Part shown: positions 46,802-57,885 of the stretch, one piece after another
How the letters are laid out: each line of letters starts with the position of its first letter
How positions within the stretch are numbered: the stretch's first letter is position 1
DNA from: Gordionus sp. m RMFG-2023
Lineage: Eukaryota; Nematomorpha; Gordioida; Chordodea; Parachordodidae
Direction of reading: 5' to 3'
Length of the DNA stretch: 64,000 nucleotides
Assembly (NCBI RefSeq): GCF_954871325.1
Contig: NC_088775.1
Coordinates: 29,427,561-29,491,560, forward strand
Program-made: the position numbers and the translations under genes
The notes under the pieces: model-generated
What the model saw: the letters and a program-made list of their open reading frames with translations, nothing else
What the model was told of the DNA's origin: nothing
Databases searched by the model: none

Positions 46802-47160
46802 CTAGTTTGATAACCTTTTGTCAATGTAAGTTGCTAAGAATTATATTATTGCATTATGCCGTTTTTTATATGCCAGTTTATTTTGTATGCATAATATAAT
46901 AAATGACAAAATATGAAAATCAGAATAATTGTTCAGAGTTAGCAAATTTTAAAAAAGTATAATATATTAATATAAAACCCGGCCGAAGGTTGGGCAAAGC
47001 GGGCCGAAGGCCAGCAAATTGTGAGGTATGGGGGGCAAATCCCCCATAAAAAATTTTCTAGTTGAGCCCCCTGAGATTGTGAAGGCTAGCGACGCCCCTG
47101 ACGTAACAAGTAATGGTAACGCGTTTCCTTTAACGTTTAAAACACTAGGTACAAGTAATA

Positions 47161-48286
47161 TATTTTAAGAAGTTTTACAGTCAAATAAAATATATTTATT
47201 ATTAGGCTTACGCCTGATATATACTATATAGTAAACACGTTTTGTTAATGCGGTGCAATATTTAACGCTCGATTTTATCAAGCCAATAAATAGTCATAAT
47301 TTATAAATATGGAGCAAAACGATGAAAAAAATATGTTGCAACTTTTATTTCGAAAATTATCGCCTGTGAAGAATCTGTGATTATGATAGTGTTAAATATC
47401 TCATTGCTTGAACAAAACGCGACTATTGTAAACGAGGCTTTGGGGAACAAAAATATGGAATGTTCCAAGCTATTCATAATTATTATGTAGGGTGGTCTTG
47501 CACTGAGAATTGGTCGATAAAAGTCGTTGAATCTGTGGTTGATAACGCTCTTGAGATACAGAAACGATGATAATTGTATTTATTTAAAGAAAAAGTTTTA
47601 TTATCTCTTTTTTTCATTTAAAATACATATATATATATATGTATTTTAAATTATACATAATTAATATAACTAAATGTCCAATTAACATATCAAGATCTAC
47701 AATTATTGCCTTAAACAGTAAACATTTAAATGGGCATTATATTAACGCTTTAGACAATAATAAATAAAGAAATATAATATAATATGACATAAATGTCTTT
47801 ATAAACATTAAATTTTAAATTGAAATAAAACATTATATATTACATGTTACCAACATGTAACAATTGTTTATAAGAAAAACTAGGATTCAACCTTTTTTTA
47901 ATTTTAAATCATACCAAAATAAAATATATATAAGTAATCTATTTTGAGAAAAGTTGTATCAAATAAAATTTATTTATTATTAGACTTAAGAAACAAAAAC
48001 TATTAAATGTGAGCTAAGAATATTTTTAATGAAGGCATCCATATTCATGATTATTTATAAGAAAAAGGATTTAACTTTTTAAAAATAATTTTTAAAAAAA
48101 TTGGGAATATACCCTCTCAATAAATTCCCAGGTTTGAAACCACTTATTGTAATATTTGCTGAATCTGATATAAATTAATATAGTTTACTATGCTAACGTT
48201 TAAAATAACACTTGTGTGGTTTATTTATGTAATGAAATAAACTCGTACATAATATTTAATCAATTGAATTCAAATATTATTTCTTT
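47161..48286. other. Stretch between the hAT nest and the long-inverted-repeat composite
   Basis: AT-rich. The only coding-like patch is 47413-47570, listed separately. An AT-only hairpin of about 19 bp per arm, ATACATATATATATATGTAT-like, lies near 47620-47645. Confidence 0.45.
47413..47570 (+). pseudogene. Short coding-like patch, unrecognised
   Basis: A 52-codon open stretch reads KRGFGEQKYGMFQAIHNYYV and ends ENWSIKVVESVVDNALEIQK plus a stop. It has a higher GC content and richer amino-acid variety than its surroundings. A start-like ATG at 47311 (MEQNDEKNMLQLLFRKLS) lies upstream in another frame, so a frameshift or unseen splice is needed. No family is recognised. Confidence 0.25.
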
Positions 48287-48288
48287 TA

Positions 48289-49040
48289 CAAGGTTTCCCA
48301 TTCAAAAAAGGAAAAGTCCCAATCTAAAAAGGAAAAGTTTCTATCATAAAAGGAAAAGGTCCGATCAAAAAAGGTAAAGGGTCAATCAAAAAAGGAAAAT
48401 GTCCAAATAAAAAAGTAAAAGTGTCAATCAAAAAAGGAAAATTCCCAAAAAGAAAGGAAAAGGTCCTATCAAAAAAGAAAAGGAAAAGTGTCAAAAGTAA
48501 TTTATTAAATTTTTTGTCAATTTTTATTTATTTTTGTTATTCCTTCTTAATTTATTTCTAAATTTTTGCGATTTCTTTACGTTTTTTTCTTACTGTATCT
48601 TTTCTCAATTTATTTTAACTTTTTGCGATTTTCTTTACTTTTATTTTTCTTACTATATCTTCTCTCAATTTATTTTTCTTCTCATTTTTGATAATTCTTT
48701 TGTATTTTTGAAAATAATTTATAAATTTAGGTCCATTTTTATAACAATTCTTTACCTTTTTTTTCATCATACATACAATATTCTTTTTATGATTTTTTCA
48801 TTGTAATATTTTACATACATTTTTAACCTTTTCAATCTCGTCATTTTTATCTTTATTTTTTGAGCATTTCAATTTTTTTTCTTCTCATTTTTGATAATTT
48901 TAAAAATAAGAATTTAAAAATGATTATATTTTATTAATTTATATATCGTTTAGTTCAAACATATTTAATTTTAAAAAGGTTCATTATAACCATACTGTTA
49001 AATATATATTGATAAAAATATTCAGACGACCTTTTCGTAT
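48289..49040 (+). repeat. Left inverted arm with 21-bp tandem units
   Basis: About nine units of a 21-bp repeat (consensus near AAAAAAGGAAAAGTGTCAATC) occupy 48300-48500. A T-rich segment with imperfect doubling (TTTTTGCGATTTCTTTAC) runs to the inner boundary TTCAGACGACCTTTTCGTA. It pairs with 61419-60667. Confidence 0.85.
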
Positions 49041-49345
49041 TTTTTCTTTTTTTGAAATATATTTATATGACCTTTAAAACTTATTGTACTTTTCTTTTTT
49101 TGATATGTAAAAACTTGTTAAAATAAATTTTTTTAACTAACCTTAACCCTTTCGCGCCCAACTTTTTCCCCTCGATGAAAATTTTTTTTGAAGAGATACT
49201 TATTATAGACACAAATAACACATTTTTATCAAAAAAACTTATTTCGAGTATTTCTATCAAAAAATTCAATGATTCCAAATGTCATCAATGGGCAAAATGC
49301 AAGTTCATTTAAAAAAATATTTTATTTTATATGAAATGAAATGAC

Positions 49346-51402
49346 CAGGGTTGGGCAGTATTTTGTATCTTTTTTAAAATTTTGGATAGTATCTTGTATC
49401 TAGTATCTAAGATACATATTATTTAAAAGTATTTGTATCTTAACCAACTTTGTATTCAAAAAGATACAGATACTTTAAAAAAAATTATATTGGTTAATTT
49501 AAATAGTATTAAAATTTAAAATGATATTGTTTTAAGATTTAAATGAAAAATTTAATCAAAATTTAGATATTTAAAGATAATTTTTGATATGACGTTGGTC
49601 GTCATATAGCAATTTGCTAACAATTAGAACTACCATATTTGAATTGTTTTATATCTGTCTATTTTAAAATTATGGAAGAAGAGAATAGAATAATATGTTT
49701 ATCTTCTTCTTCAGATGATTCTTCAACCGAAAATTATAACAATAAATTTAAACTAAGCATACTTAATGGCAAATTTTTTGAAGTACTTCAAGATGATCAT
49801 AAAAGAAATTCACGTGACTTTGGTATTGACTAAAAAGTTATAGCAACTGTTACAGATAACAGCTCTAACTTTAAGAAAGCTTTTAAGGAGTTTGGATATT
49901 CTATGGAAGCTGTAGATGACTTTGACATCAATGATGATGAATGTATAGAATTCGAAATCATTGAAAGTATTATTTAATACTTCTTTAAAATTTATTATGA
50001 TATTGTAAATTTAGTAAAAAAATTTATTCAAATAAAATTATTTATTTGTTTATTTAAGGGTCTAAAGAAGCCTCAATAACATTGCCTCAACACATTCGTT
50101 GTTTGTGCCATATGATAAGTCTAATTGCCACAACAGATGTCGAGAGAGCTATTAAGGATTCTCCTAACATTTCTATCATCCTGCAATAGCTAAATGTACT
50201 AAGCTATAAGAATGCAAATAATAGGCCTAAAACTGCAGAACTTATCAAAGCAGTTTTAGGAAAACAATTAGTTACACCTTGTTGCACTAGATGGAATAGT
50301 TTGTATGATAGTCTTCATAGTTTATTAAAATTTAAAAGCGAACTTCCTAAATTATGTCAAAAATTAGAATTTCCGAAATTAAGAGATATTGAAATTCAAT
50401 ATTTAGAAGAATATTGCAATATAATGGCCTCATTGGCTATAGCGATTGACAAAATACAGAGTGAAATCAACTGCTATTATGGAGAATCAGCTCCAATTTT
50501 AAATGTCGTTAAAAAAAATTACAAATTTAATTCAAACCAATCTACAATTTTGCAAACCATTAGCTATTGCCATAGAAAATTATAAATAAAAGATTTAAAA
50601 ATATATATGATTTTGATAACAATTTTAAAAGTGCATTTTTGGCAACTATTTCTCATCCCTATTTTAAAAATCGTTAGATTGATGGTGAAAAACAAAAAAA
50701 AATACCTTCAGGATTTGTTATTACATGAAGTTTTAATTGTTTTTAAAAATAATATTGAAATTAATACTTCAACAAAATCTTCAATTGATGAAGATGATGA
50801 TTACTTTTGCCTTAAAAGTACCACATCCAATTCTAATAATTCAATAAATGATATTGAAATAGAAGTCCTAAATTATATGAAAGATGACAGGCGGAGTATA
50901 AATATGTTAAATAGTTATAAATATATAAAAGAAATATTTATTAAATATAACACAATATTACCCTCCTCAGCCCCCGTTGAAAGATTATTTAGCTTTGCTA
51001 ATATGGTTAATAGACCAAATCGTCAAAGATTGAACGATAAATATTTGAAAAATTAATAATATTAAAAAATAATGCTGATTTATTATTATTTCCTAATTAT
51101 ATAATTATTAAATGGAATATCGCATTATCTTTTATAATAAATTTGTTATTTTCTACAATTTATTTTAAATATTTTTTTATAAATTTATATTATAAATAAG
51201 AAAATAAAGCTTTATACATTTTGATTTTGACTATTTAAAGTTTTTAAAAAAAGTATCTTGTATCTTAGATACTTTTTTTTAAAAAAAATACAAGTATCTT
51301 ATATCTTATTGAAATTTTTCTAAAGTATCTTGTATCTTAAATACAAAATTTTATAAAGTATCTGTATCCGAATATAATTTTCTGAAAATTTGCCCAACCC
51401 TG
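49346..51402 (+). mobile_element. hAT transposon inserted in the piggyBac
   Basis: The 2,057-bp element is flanked by the exact 8-bp duplication GAAATGAC at 49338-49345 and 51403-51410. Ends are CAGGGTTGGGCAGTATTTTG and the inverted CAGGGTTGGGCAAATTTTC. Both ends carry subterminal AGTATCTTGTATCTTAGATAC-type repeats. It encodes a plus-strand hAT transposase without a zinc finger. Confidence 0.93.
49672..51056 (+). pseudogene. hAT transposase, N-terminally incomplete
   Basis: The start at 49672 gives MEEENRIICLSSSSDDSS. VTDNSSNFKKAFKEFGY follows near 49850 (second catalytic Asp), then an intron of about 90 bp (49968-50057). After it come HIRCLCHMISLIATTDV, CCTRWNSLYDSLHSL (50280-50585) and the C-terminal [20 protein letters not shown] at 50960-51030. 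No BED finger precedes the core, so this is a deletion derivative. A stop at 49831 and frame changes near 50190 and 50585 break it. Confidence 0.8.
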
Positions 51403-53108
51403 GAAATGACAAGTAACAATTTCGTTTATTATTTATACATAAATAAATATTACACTTTTGACACATAATTCTTGAATATGCATCTACGCAATACTTGCAC
51501 CTTTGTTTAATTGTTACGGGCTTTGGGAAATGACCTACTTGGTCATATCTTATATCCGATATGGGGACAATATTTATGGATTTTCTTCTCTTTACAACTA
51601 TACTGGAAGGTCTTCCAGTCTTCTTGTTATTATCCTTTCCTGCTAGCATCAGCCCTTTTGCTATTTGAAATTTAAATACCAATAATGTCATAAATTTGAT
51701 ATTATTTGCTTTCATATGGCGTCTATAAAGGAGACATGCATTTATTACACAAGAATCCAATAAATGGAAAACCATTCGCATATAATATCTTTTCCATTTG
51801 ATATCTGACCCATATAACTCCACCAGCATATCGTGAAGATCTACTCCATCCATTCCCTCATTATAGTTTTTTAATTATGCATTTCTACATTTATAAAGGT
51901 TTTGTCCGATACAGACCATCGTTTGGTCGTAGGTAAAACACCTATAAAATTAGATATTGTAATAACAGCTTTGTTGTCCTGCCATTTGCAGATAATAATA
52001 CCGTTTTTTTCACTTTTATATTCTACAGCGCCTCTTCCTTCCTTTTTTAAGTGCGCATCCTGATAATCGATTAGACCTTACCGTTCCGGACACCAAATAT
52101 CCCTTTTTTTTAAGAATCATAAATAATTGGTATGAGAAGAAAAAATTATCCATATATAATTTATGGTTTTTATTTGATGGTATTATTTCAGACAGGCGAA
52201 GTACGATATCTCCACTGATGCCTAAATATGATTTTATAGTATTAGTAGACTTTCCCTGGTGTATTTCAAAATCATACATAAATCCAGAAAAGCCACATAG
52301 GGCAAACACTTTTATCCCCCATTTATGGGGCTTCGATTTAATGTATTGCCTTAATTTAGAGCGCCCCTTGAAAGGAATTATGAATTCGTCTACAGCTAAC
52401 TTCTCTTCGAGTTGAATTTTTTTGAAATTTTTTTTTAGCTGGCATAAGAAAGGTTGAATTTTGAATAATTTGTCGTAACCTTTATCTTCTCTATTTACCA
52501 TATTTTTGTTATTATTAATATGGAAAAATTTTCGGATCAAAAGAAAACGATTGCGGGACATAGTTTCTGATACTTGTGGAATAGATGTCTCAACCGACCA
52601 ATACTGCCGTATAAAAGGCATCCTAACTAAGCTAGTATACAAATGTATTCCAATAAATTTTTCAATTTCATTGCTATCAGTATTTATAGATTTTCCACAA
52701 CATTGGAAGGAATAAATATTTGTTTCTGATACAAAATTTCATTTGGTTGTCCAAAAATTTACGAAAATAGGTTAGAGGAATTGAATCTGGTTCAGGAATA
52801 TCCAACATAGGAGTAAATTCTGTATTCATGTTAGGGTTATCTTTTACTTTAGTTATAGTAGTATCTTCGATTATATCCTCCAATTCAAGACCTAGTTCAT
52901 TTGTAATATAAGATGAAGTTGGCAAATCATCTCCTAGCAAAGGATAATAATTGTCATCTTTATCTGAGCTCTCTATATCAGCTTCAGAAATATAACCCTC
53001 GGGGATAAGTGTAGTCCTATCTAAATGCATAGTGATTAAAAAGTATCTCATATTATTACATGTTATATATATATATATATAATATTTATTACCTCTCCCT
53101 ATATCCAA
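51403..53108 (-). pseudogene. piggyBac transposase, decayed
   Basis: Read from 53108: an acidic N-terminal region (SEADIESSDKDDNYYPLLGD), then the DDE-type core. LAVDEFIIPFKGRSKLRQY gives the first Asp, LYMDNFFFSYQLF the second and KWQDNKAV near 51990 the third. VDLHDMLVELYGSDIKWKRY and a C-terminal cysteine-rich domain CKYCVDAYSRIMCQKCNIYL follow. Breaks lie near 52660-52680, 52016 and 51870. The hAT at 49346-51402 inserted within the last few codons, so the remaining stop is supplied from inside the hAT. The catalytic Asp residues are all present. Confidence 0.87.
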
Positions 53109-53354
53109 GAAAACTATTAGACATTAAATAATCAATACAGTTAACTATTATCAAAATATAATCTGATTACCCCCCCCCCTCCCCACTTCCGTTTTAACCC
53201 TAAATCTATAAACCTAAATAATTTGACTAAAATTCCCATTTATTGATAAAAAAATATTTTAGTGCATAAAAAATGACCATTGATGCCAAATGGCATTATG
53301 CTCAAATTCCAGCCCCTAAAATGTTTAAAAAGATGATAATTTTTATATAAAAAT

Positions 53355-55535
53355 ATTAATATATATGTCGTATTGGGATATGGAATCATGTGGGATTCGG
53401 AATCCCACTTGAATCCCCACGTTTTATTCGGGATCTTTTTTTTAAAATATTTTTTTTAAAAATATTTAAAAATATTCAGAATCCCCATGAAAAAAAAATA
53501 TATAATTACTTTTTCTTCTCTTTTTTGCGGCTGGCACCATATAATTAAAAGGCCAAAATAAGGGATTTAAAAAGAGAATTTAAAAAAAAGTAAAGAGTAT
53601 AAAATTAAGGCATATAATGAATGAAAAGGGATGAGGTTAAGATTTTTTTGTTTTAAAAAATATTATAAAATATATTTATAAAAAATTCGAATTATTGCAA
53701 AGCAAAAATTATTCAATGCAATATGGCATTTCATTGAACATTTAAGCAGGGATCCAAACATTTATAGCGGTTCAGTTTGGTTACGGTTCAGTATATAAAA
53801 AATTACAATGGTTTATTTTTCTGGATGTAATATTGAGTTAGCCGTTTTTAAAAATCAAATATGAATAAGGAAAAATACTATGTATCTTTAGGCTGAGACA
53901 AATAAGGTCAGACTCATTTAGAGATTGTTAAAACTAAATTATTTATAATAACGAACAAATTTTAAGTTGAGATTATCAAAATGTTTTTTTTAAAAAAAAG
54001 CTAAGGACCAATATATATTTTTATTTAGTTTTTATATTTTTTTTTTACATATTTTTATATAGTTTTAATATTTTAGTGTTTTATCATTTTTTTAAAAATT
54101 ATATCAATATTATCAAAATAAAATTTTGAAAAATAAAACAAATAACAATGGCAATATTTTGAGGTTTTGGAAGCAGGAAAATTTTTCATTTTTTGAGAAA
54201 ATTAGAGAGTAAATCAAAAAATAATTATATCGGTTCGGTTACGGTTATGGTTCAGATATTTATAACAAAAATAAATTTTTTTAAAAAAAATATTTAAGGG
54301 GATTCGGAATCTTTTTTTTAAAAAAACAATTAAATTATATTTTCACCAGAAAATTTTATTTTTTAGAGATAATTAGTATGTATTACTTTTATGCTTTAAA
54401 TCATTAAATAGAAGGCAATATTTTGTTTCATGCCCGAAAATTCACGGTGTTTTTAAATTTTTCAAAACTTTAATGCTATTATTTTTTTACACTTTATTAA
54501 ATTTATTTCTTTAATTTCATAATCCATAATAACAAAAAATAAATACATATTATAAATCCAAATTTTTACTTAGAAAAAGAAGAATGTCTATTTTTTATAT
54601 TTCAATTGTGTACGCCTTTCTTCTAATAGGCGATTGGCTACAGAAAATAACCTTTCACTAGAAGCCGAATTTGCCAGGACTGACAAAATTTTACTCTCTA
54701 ATTTTCTCAAAAAATGAAAAATTTTCCTGCTTCCAAAACTTCAAAATATTGCCATAGTTATTTGTTTTATTTTTTTAAATTTTATTTTGATAATATTGAT
54801 ATTGGTATAATTTAAAAAAAATGATAAAACACTAAAATATTAAAACTATATAAAAATATGTTAAAAAAAATATAAAAACTAAATAAAAATATATATTGGT
54901 CCTTAGCTTTTTTTTAAAAAAAAATTTTGATAATCTCAACTAAAAATTTGTTCGTTATTATAAATAATTTAGTTTTAACAATCTCTAAATGAGTCTGACC
55001 TTATTTGTCTCAACCTAAAGATACATAGTATTTTTCCTTATTCATATTTGATTTTTAAAAACGGCTAACTCAATATTACATCCAGAAAAATAAACCATTG
55101 TAATTTTTTATATACTGAACCGTAACCAAACTGAACCGTTATAAATGTTTGGATCCCTGCTTAAATGTTCAATGAAATGCCATATTGCATTGAATAATTT
55201 TTGCTTTGCAATAATTCGAATTTTTTATAAATATATTTTTTAATATTTTTTAAAACAAAAAAATCTTAACGTCATCCCTTTTCATTCATTATATGCCTTA
55301 ATTTTATACTATTTACTTTTTTTTAAATTCCCTTTTTAAATCCCTTATTTTGGCCTTTTAATTATGTGGTACCAGCCGCAAAAAAGAGAAAAAAAAGTTA
55401 TATTATTTTATTTTTTATTCATGGGGATTTGGAATATTTTTTAAATATTTAAAAAAAATATATTTAAAAAAAAGATCCCGAAGGATTCCGAATCCCACAT
55501 GATTTCATATCCAAATACGACATATATATATATTA
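53355..55535. mobile_element. 2.2-kb near-perfect palindrome with hAT fragment, in the piggyBac
   Basis: Left arm 53355-54215 and right arm 54686-55535 are inverted copies with few differences. Shared text includes GGTTACGGTTCAGTATATAA and GGTCAGACTCATTTAGAGAT. The loop 54216-54685 carries a hAT C-terminus on the minus strand. Outer ends read ATATATGTCGTATT on both sides, and a target duplication cannot be separated from the flanking AT repeat. Both arms hold GGGATTCGGAATCCCA-type motifs near their outer ends. I interpret it as an inverted-duplicated (foldback-like) hAT derivative. Confidence 0.75.
54588..54692 (-). pseudogene. hAT C-terminal fragment in palindrome loop
   Basis: A 34-residue open end reads KILSVLANSASSERLFSVAN and then RLLEERRTQLKYKK before a TAG stop. 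This is the hAT dimerisation signature. It is the only coding trace in the palindrome and identifies its parent family. The rest of the transposase is absent. Confidence 0.8.
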
Positions 55536-55919
55536 ATAATAAAATGATTACTTATATTTTTAGCAAGTTTTGATAACCGAATGAATTAAAATTTTGGCGC
55601 GAAAATGGTAAGAAAAAATTAATTTTTTAAAACTATAATATGATATAATAACATATGAAACAAAAGAGTTAGTGATAAAATACGAAAGAGCAAAAATTAA
55701 AAATATGATTTCAAAAGTTATCAGTGACCATTTTTAATGCATATAAATTACTATTGAAAAATTACGATTCCAAAAGTTATCCATGGGCGCGAAAGGGTTA
55801 AATTGTACATAATGTAAATATTATAAGAATATTATATATATAGAGTTTTAAAAAGATATAATTTTTAGAGTTAGAAAAATAAGATAAGAGTAAACGACAT
55901 CTATATAAATAATATGATG

Positions 55920-57885
55920 GCTTCTTATCGTGATAACGTTACCTTCTGATTTTTATATTCGACAATTCTGTGATAATAATAAAAACGATTTGACATACGC
56001 TATACATGAAAGCAAAACAATCATTCTTTTACTATATGATAGACTAGAAGACATGCAATATGCTTATAGACTTATCAATGGCAAGCGATACATAGATGGT
56101 AATGGGAGACTATTCATATTAAAGGCGAAGCGTTATCAAAGATATTAAAGAGACCATACTGAATAGTTATATTGTATTTCAATATACATATATAATAAAT
56201 TATAATTATAAAACATTGATATAATAAAATAATAATGAAACCGTTAGTAAATGTTAAAAATAATTTCATCGAGTGTCCAAATCATAATAATAATATTGAA
56301 GTTTTTTTAAAAAAATTTAACGCTATTTTTAGAAACCCTCAATTCTCAGACGCGAAGAAGGCGTATGCGTTTACTCAAAAACTTCCCGAAGAGGAATACT
56401 TGAAACTAAAAGCGATATGTGCTCCGACAGAGTTTAGCAATCCGTCAATCGTACTCTAAAGATTTAGACTATTACATCCAGATAAATCGTATATAACGTA
56501 TTTAAAAGAGTTTAGTGAAATTATTCAATAAAAAAAGAGAGTAATTGGGTAACTAGATTATGTATATTGAGTAATAAATGCAAATTCAGTAATTATAGTA
56601 GAGCGATTGAGAGAATAAAGATTTTTTCTATTAATAAAGAAATACGGCAGAAAATTTTACATATAGAAAGTGTAGATATACCAGAGATATTAAAAATAGG
56701 AAAGGAAATTGAGGAACAAGAAGCGTTTGATAAAATAATAATAGATAACATAAAAATAGAAGGAGAAACTATGGGAATAAAACAAATAGAGATGCAGAGA
56801 GACAATCAAATGGATATGGATAGAAGGATGATGAAATATGATGATCACAATAAAGGGATGAATGCGCAAACAAATAACGTACACAGATATCAATGGAAAC
56901 CTAGATACGATAATTATCAGAGAAACAATTATCAAGGGAATAATTTCAATCCGCGATATCAAAACAATTTCAATTCGCGACATCCAAATAATTATGAATC
57001 GAGATATCTAAACAATTACAATTCAAGAGATTACAATAATGAAAAGGGGTATAATGGGCCAAGATCATATAATAATTTTGCAAAATTTAACAATAAAAAT
57101 AATTATAATAACAATTACAATAACTATAGGTATAATAATGATGATAATTAAATAATGAAAATAATTACAGATTAGACAAAATGAATCGAGATATATACCA
57201 AGATACAATAATAATCAAAACTATGATCAATCATACAATAACAGATATCGAAGCAATAATAATAATCAATCCAGGAACAATATAAATACCGTTGATATAG
57301 AAGAAATAAAAGAAGATAATAATGATAAGTAGAAAAAAAGGAACACAATTTATTTAACGTTGACGTAAATAATATGGATGATGGTGACAAGGCAAATGAC
57401 GCTTACAAAGTTACAATATATCTCAATGATATACCGATAGTAATGCAGGTCCATACAGGTTCGAAGTATAATATATTGCAAGAAAAATAGGAATCAAAGT
57501 CTTAAATAAATCGGACACGAAACTCACTGGCTATGATGGAAAAAGGATAGAGGTGTTAGGAATTGTTCAAATAAGAGCGAAATATGAAGAAAAAACTCAA
57601 AACTTAAATGCATATGTAGTCCAAAGTGACAAGATTGCACTTCTGGGAAGGACATGGATAAAAGTTTTCAAGAACATACTTAGTAAATTTGTAAATCTAA
57701 TCGAGGAAAATAATAATGATACGATAGAAAAGTTGATGAAAAATTGTTATTCGTGCAATAAATACACAGATAACCCACACAACATACAAAACCCATGGGA
57801 AAAAGCAACTATAATTTTTGAACGCGTACATATAGATTTTGCACAAATTGAAATAACAATTTTATTGTTGTAAAAATTTAGAGTT
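55920..57885 (+). mobile_element. Ty3/gypsy fossil, plus-strand copy
   Basis: A fossil retroelement piece about 2 kb long. Parts recognised on the plus strand are a short leading frame, gag (about 56235-57150, with an Asn/Tyr-rich tail), a protease trace and, near the right end, a short integrase-like segment (PWEKATIIFERVHIDFA). It is broken in several places. It faces the minus-strand copy 57886-60655 tail to tail, and their gag parts are very similar, so the pair is young relative to its decay. Long terminal repeats in the usual direct arrangement are not seen; the inverted arms at 48289 and 60667 occupy the outer flanks instead. Confidence 0.8.

Larger units (their letters stand above)
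42850..47097. mobile_element. Non-autonomous hAT, host to family A copy 2
   Basis: Ends read CTGGCGTCGCTAG on the left and the inverted CAGGGGCGTCGCTAG on the right. Adjacent 8-mers AAGTAACA and ACGTAACA match at 7 of 8, a plausible aged target duplication. Without the nested family A element the body is about 1.8 kb with no coding frame. Its left 340 bp occur again inverted at 12258-12570. Near the right end, GGGCCGAAGG repeats and CCCCATAAAAAATTTTC are visible. Confidence 0.7.
34190..47160 (+). mobile_element. Outer BED-type hAT, interrupted by nested insertions
   Basis: The left end region (34190-34290) and the right end region (42730-42845 continuing at 47106-47160) share subterminal phrases GGTAACGGTAACGCGTT and AGTAACGCG in inverted arrangement, like the ends of several hAT families. 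Between them lies a plus-strand BED hAT transposase (39040-41530). Three later insertions split the element: 34455-37897, 41577-42710 and 42850-47097. Subtracting them leaves about 4.1 kb. Exact ends and a target duplication could not be fixed, so this assignment is an inference from layout. Confidence 0.5.
49147..55797 (-). mobile_element. piggyBac transposon, disrupted by two later elements
   Basis: TTAA at 49143-49146 and 55798-55801 borders the inverted 14-bp ends CCCTTTCGCGCCCA and TGGGCGCGAAAGGG, the canonical piggyBac arrangement. A minus-strand piggyBac transposase lies at 53108-51403. Two later insertions enlarge it to 6.65 kb: a hAT (49346-51402) and a palindromic element (53355-55535). 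Without them it is about 2.4 kb, the usual piggyBac size. It inserted into the composite at 48289-61419. Confidence 0.92.

Noticed and set aside
48300-48500. Regular short repeats resembling a CRISPR array (also 61070-61415)
   Set aside because: The 21-bp units are contiguous with no unique spacers, occur as an inverted pair and lie in eukaryotic DNA, so they are tandem repeats of the arms.
48534-48806. Phe-rich 90-codon plus frame
   Set aside because: It is low-complexity T-rich DNA inside the left inverted arm. Its mirror in the right arm is not open in the same way.
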